Shown here one piece after another: positions 63,024-64,000 of a stretch of DNA of 64,000 nt. Positions within the stretch are counted from its first letter, which is position 1. Every line of letters starts with the position of its first letter. The notes below the pieces were generated by a model. That model saw only the letters and a list, made by a program, of their open reading frames with translations. It did no database searches and was not told the origin of the DNA. Both the position numbers and the translations under genes were made by a program. The stretch is from Lachnospiraceae bacterium (GTDB taxonomy: Bacteria > Bacillota > Clostridia > Lachnospirales > Lachnospiraceae), in contig CABJAV010000008.1 in NCBI GenBank assembly GCA_902363675.1, positions 70,184 to 134,183 of the forward strand, read 5' to 3'.

Positions 63024-63890
63024 ATGGATGTAAAACAACTGGAATACTTTCGGGCAATCGTGGATGCCGGTACGATCAGCGGTGCGGCGCGTGTTCTTCA
63101 CATGACACAGCCACCGCTGAGTTATCAGGTAAAGATGCTCGAAGAAGAACTTCAGGTGCAGCTTTTTTTGCGTGGTACCAAAAAGATTACATTGACGGAA
63201 GCCGGAAAAACACTGTATGACCGGGCGGGCAGTCTTCTTACCATGGCAGATATCACCAAGCGGGAAGTTATAAAAGCAAGCCAGGCGGCAACGATTCACA
63301 TCGGATTTACACCGTCCACGGTTTCCATGATGTCCGATTACCTGATCCGTTTCTCCACGTCGCATCCGGATATCCGCTTTGATATCCACGAGGGATCGAC
63401 CTTTACGCTGCGGGAGCAGTTGGAAAACGGTGTGGTCGATATCACGACACTGCGGACACCGATTGTGCTCAAAGGCTGTGAGAGCAGGACTTTGATGCAG
63501 GAAAAGCTGCTTGCGATGGCGGTTGCCGGGAACCCGGTTCTGGAAAAAAACAAAGCCGGAATTACACTCGAAGAATTGTCTGAACAAAAATTGATTCTTT
63601 CCCATCGATACCGGAGTTATCTGTTGTCCGCGTTCGAAAAGAAGGGGCTTTTGTGTGATATTTACTGTGAGTGTGAGGATGCCAGAACGGCTATGACATT
63701 GGCAGAAAAGGGACTTGGGATTGCCATTCTTCCGGCTTCTATGCACAAGCTGTCGGATCAGATGCAGTCCTGTGATATTCTGGATGCGGATCTTACGACG
63801 GAACTGCTTCTCGCATGGCGCAAAGGACGCATGCCGGAGGAAGTAAAAGCGTTTCTTGAAATAGGGCTACCGCAATCCCACTGGCTTTAG
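63024..63890 (+). CDS. LysR-family transcriptional regulator with IS-derived C-terminus
   Basis: A 288-residue regulator: helix-turn-helix (VDAGTISGAARVLHMTQPPL SYQ...) and a LysR substrate domain. The last eight residues (GLPQSHWL) and the TAG come from the left end of the insertion sequence that starts near 63864. The C-terminal tail is therefore replaced, while both domains look complete. Divergent from the MATE pump, its probable target. Confidence 0.87.
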   Translation: MDVKQLEYFRAIVDAGTISGAARVLHMTQPPLSYQVKMLEEELQVQLFLRGTKKITLTEAGKTLYDRAGSLLTMADITKREVIKASQAATIHIGFTPSTVSMMSDYLIRFSTSHPDIRFDIHEGSTFTLREQLENGVVDITTLRTPIVLKGCESRTLMQEKLLAMAVAGNPVLEKNKAGITLEELSEQKLILSHRYRSYLLSAFEKKGLLCDIYCECEDARTAMTLAEKGLGIAILPASMHKLSDQMQSCDILDADLTTELLLAWRKGRMPEEVKAFLEIGLPQSHWL

Positions 63891-64000
63891 ACGGTGGGTT
63901 AAGGTAGCCAAAAATCAGAAATTATTGTATACTCATGGCATGGGAACATGGAAATCTAAAAACAGACACAAATACCTATTACAATATCACATTATTTTTG
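63864..64000 (+). mobile_element. IS200/IS605-family insertion sequence, left end (continues beyond window)
   Basis: GGCTACC (63865-63871) and GGTAGCC (63903-63909), with inner CCCAC/GTGGG, form the imperfect subterminal hairpin of IS200/IS605 elements. The tnpA gene starts 31 bases later. These elements move as single strands and recognise such hairpins. Confidence 0.75.
63940..64000 (+). CDS. tnpA: TnpA Y1 transposase, 5' end only
   Basis: Twenty codons from ATG 63940 read MGTWKSKNRHKYLLQYHIIF, the start of the IS200-type HUH transposase (LQYHIIF motif, with the metal-binding HUH histidines further on). The rest is outside the window. Confidence 0.75.
   Translation, partial: MGTWKSKNRHKYLLQYHIIF

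Noticed and set aside
1..64000. CRISPR arrays, rRNA or tRNA genes
   Set aside because: No regularly spaced short repeats and no tRNA cloverleaf or rRNA sequence was recognised by eye on either strand.

Overview
The window looks like a chromosomal segment of a low-to-moderate GC anaerobic Firmicute of the Lachnospiraceae type (gut Clostridia). The basis is strong AGGAGG-type ribosome binding sites, TTG and GTG starts, Tn1549-like conjugative-element genes, BceRSAB, BlaI/M56 and ECF sigma/DUF4179 pairs, and a fructan-type ABC/GH32/PfkB operon. This is inference from gene families; no rRNA or tRNA gene was seen.

Positions 1-34000 hold at least two degenerate integrative conjugative elements lying head to tail. 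Element 1 (about 1-18705) has a relaxase, an XRE repressor, a small HTH gene, a two-component system, then DedA, a lipid-type glycosyltransferase, a MacB-like ABC transporter and a tandem-receiver protein. After these come an ABC-F resistance gene with a leader-peptide attenuator, two copies of a small sigma-like gene, an Xis-like HTH gene and two tandem tyrosine integrases. Element 2 (about 18980-33761) begins with broken parA and parB and three small element genes. It continues with a RloAB-type ATPase/TOPRIM defence pair, a second relaxase, a remnant of the same XRE gene, the same small HTH gene and a BceRSAB-type peptide-antibiotic module. It ends with a broken sigma copy, Xis and two more tandem integrases. 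The two elements share one layout and differ in what fills two slots: defence-type genes before the relaxase, and envelope-stress or peptide-resistance genes after it. All three sigma copies have a 5' leader hairpin that pairs with the Shine-Dalgarno sequence, and substitutions between copies tend to preserve the pairing. Both integrase pairs end at an identical 36-bp sequence. The elements look immobile: no coupling protein, VirB4 or other transfer gene is present, and parA, parB, the XRE gene and one sigma copy are broken.

Positions 34000-49500 are chromosomal accessory DNA. There are four ECF sigma/anti-sigma modules (one sigma with its region 2 deleted), two MATE-family or MutS-like transport/ATPase genes, a MutS-like remnant, MerR, a rhodanese-like protein lacking its cysteine, a DUF4300 protein, MarR with a broken membrane protein, and a MITE-like inverted-repeat element.

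Positions 49599-57934 form a sugar operon: a double-length LacI-type regulator, an ABC importer (lipoprotein, RbsA-like, RbsC-like), a divergent GH32 enzyme and a PfkB kinase. Palindromes and a good promoter precede the binding-protein gene. Positions 58050-63890 carry a BlaI/BlaR1-like sensor pair with its operator, a DUF438 protein, a second MATE pump and a LysR regulator. The window ends inside an IS200/IS605-type insertion sequence whose left end forms the 3' end of the LysR gene.
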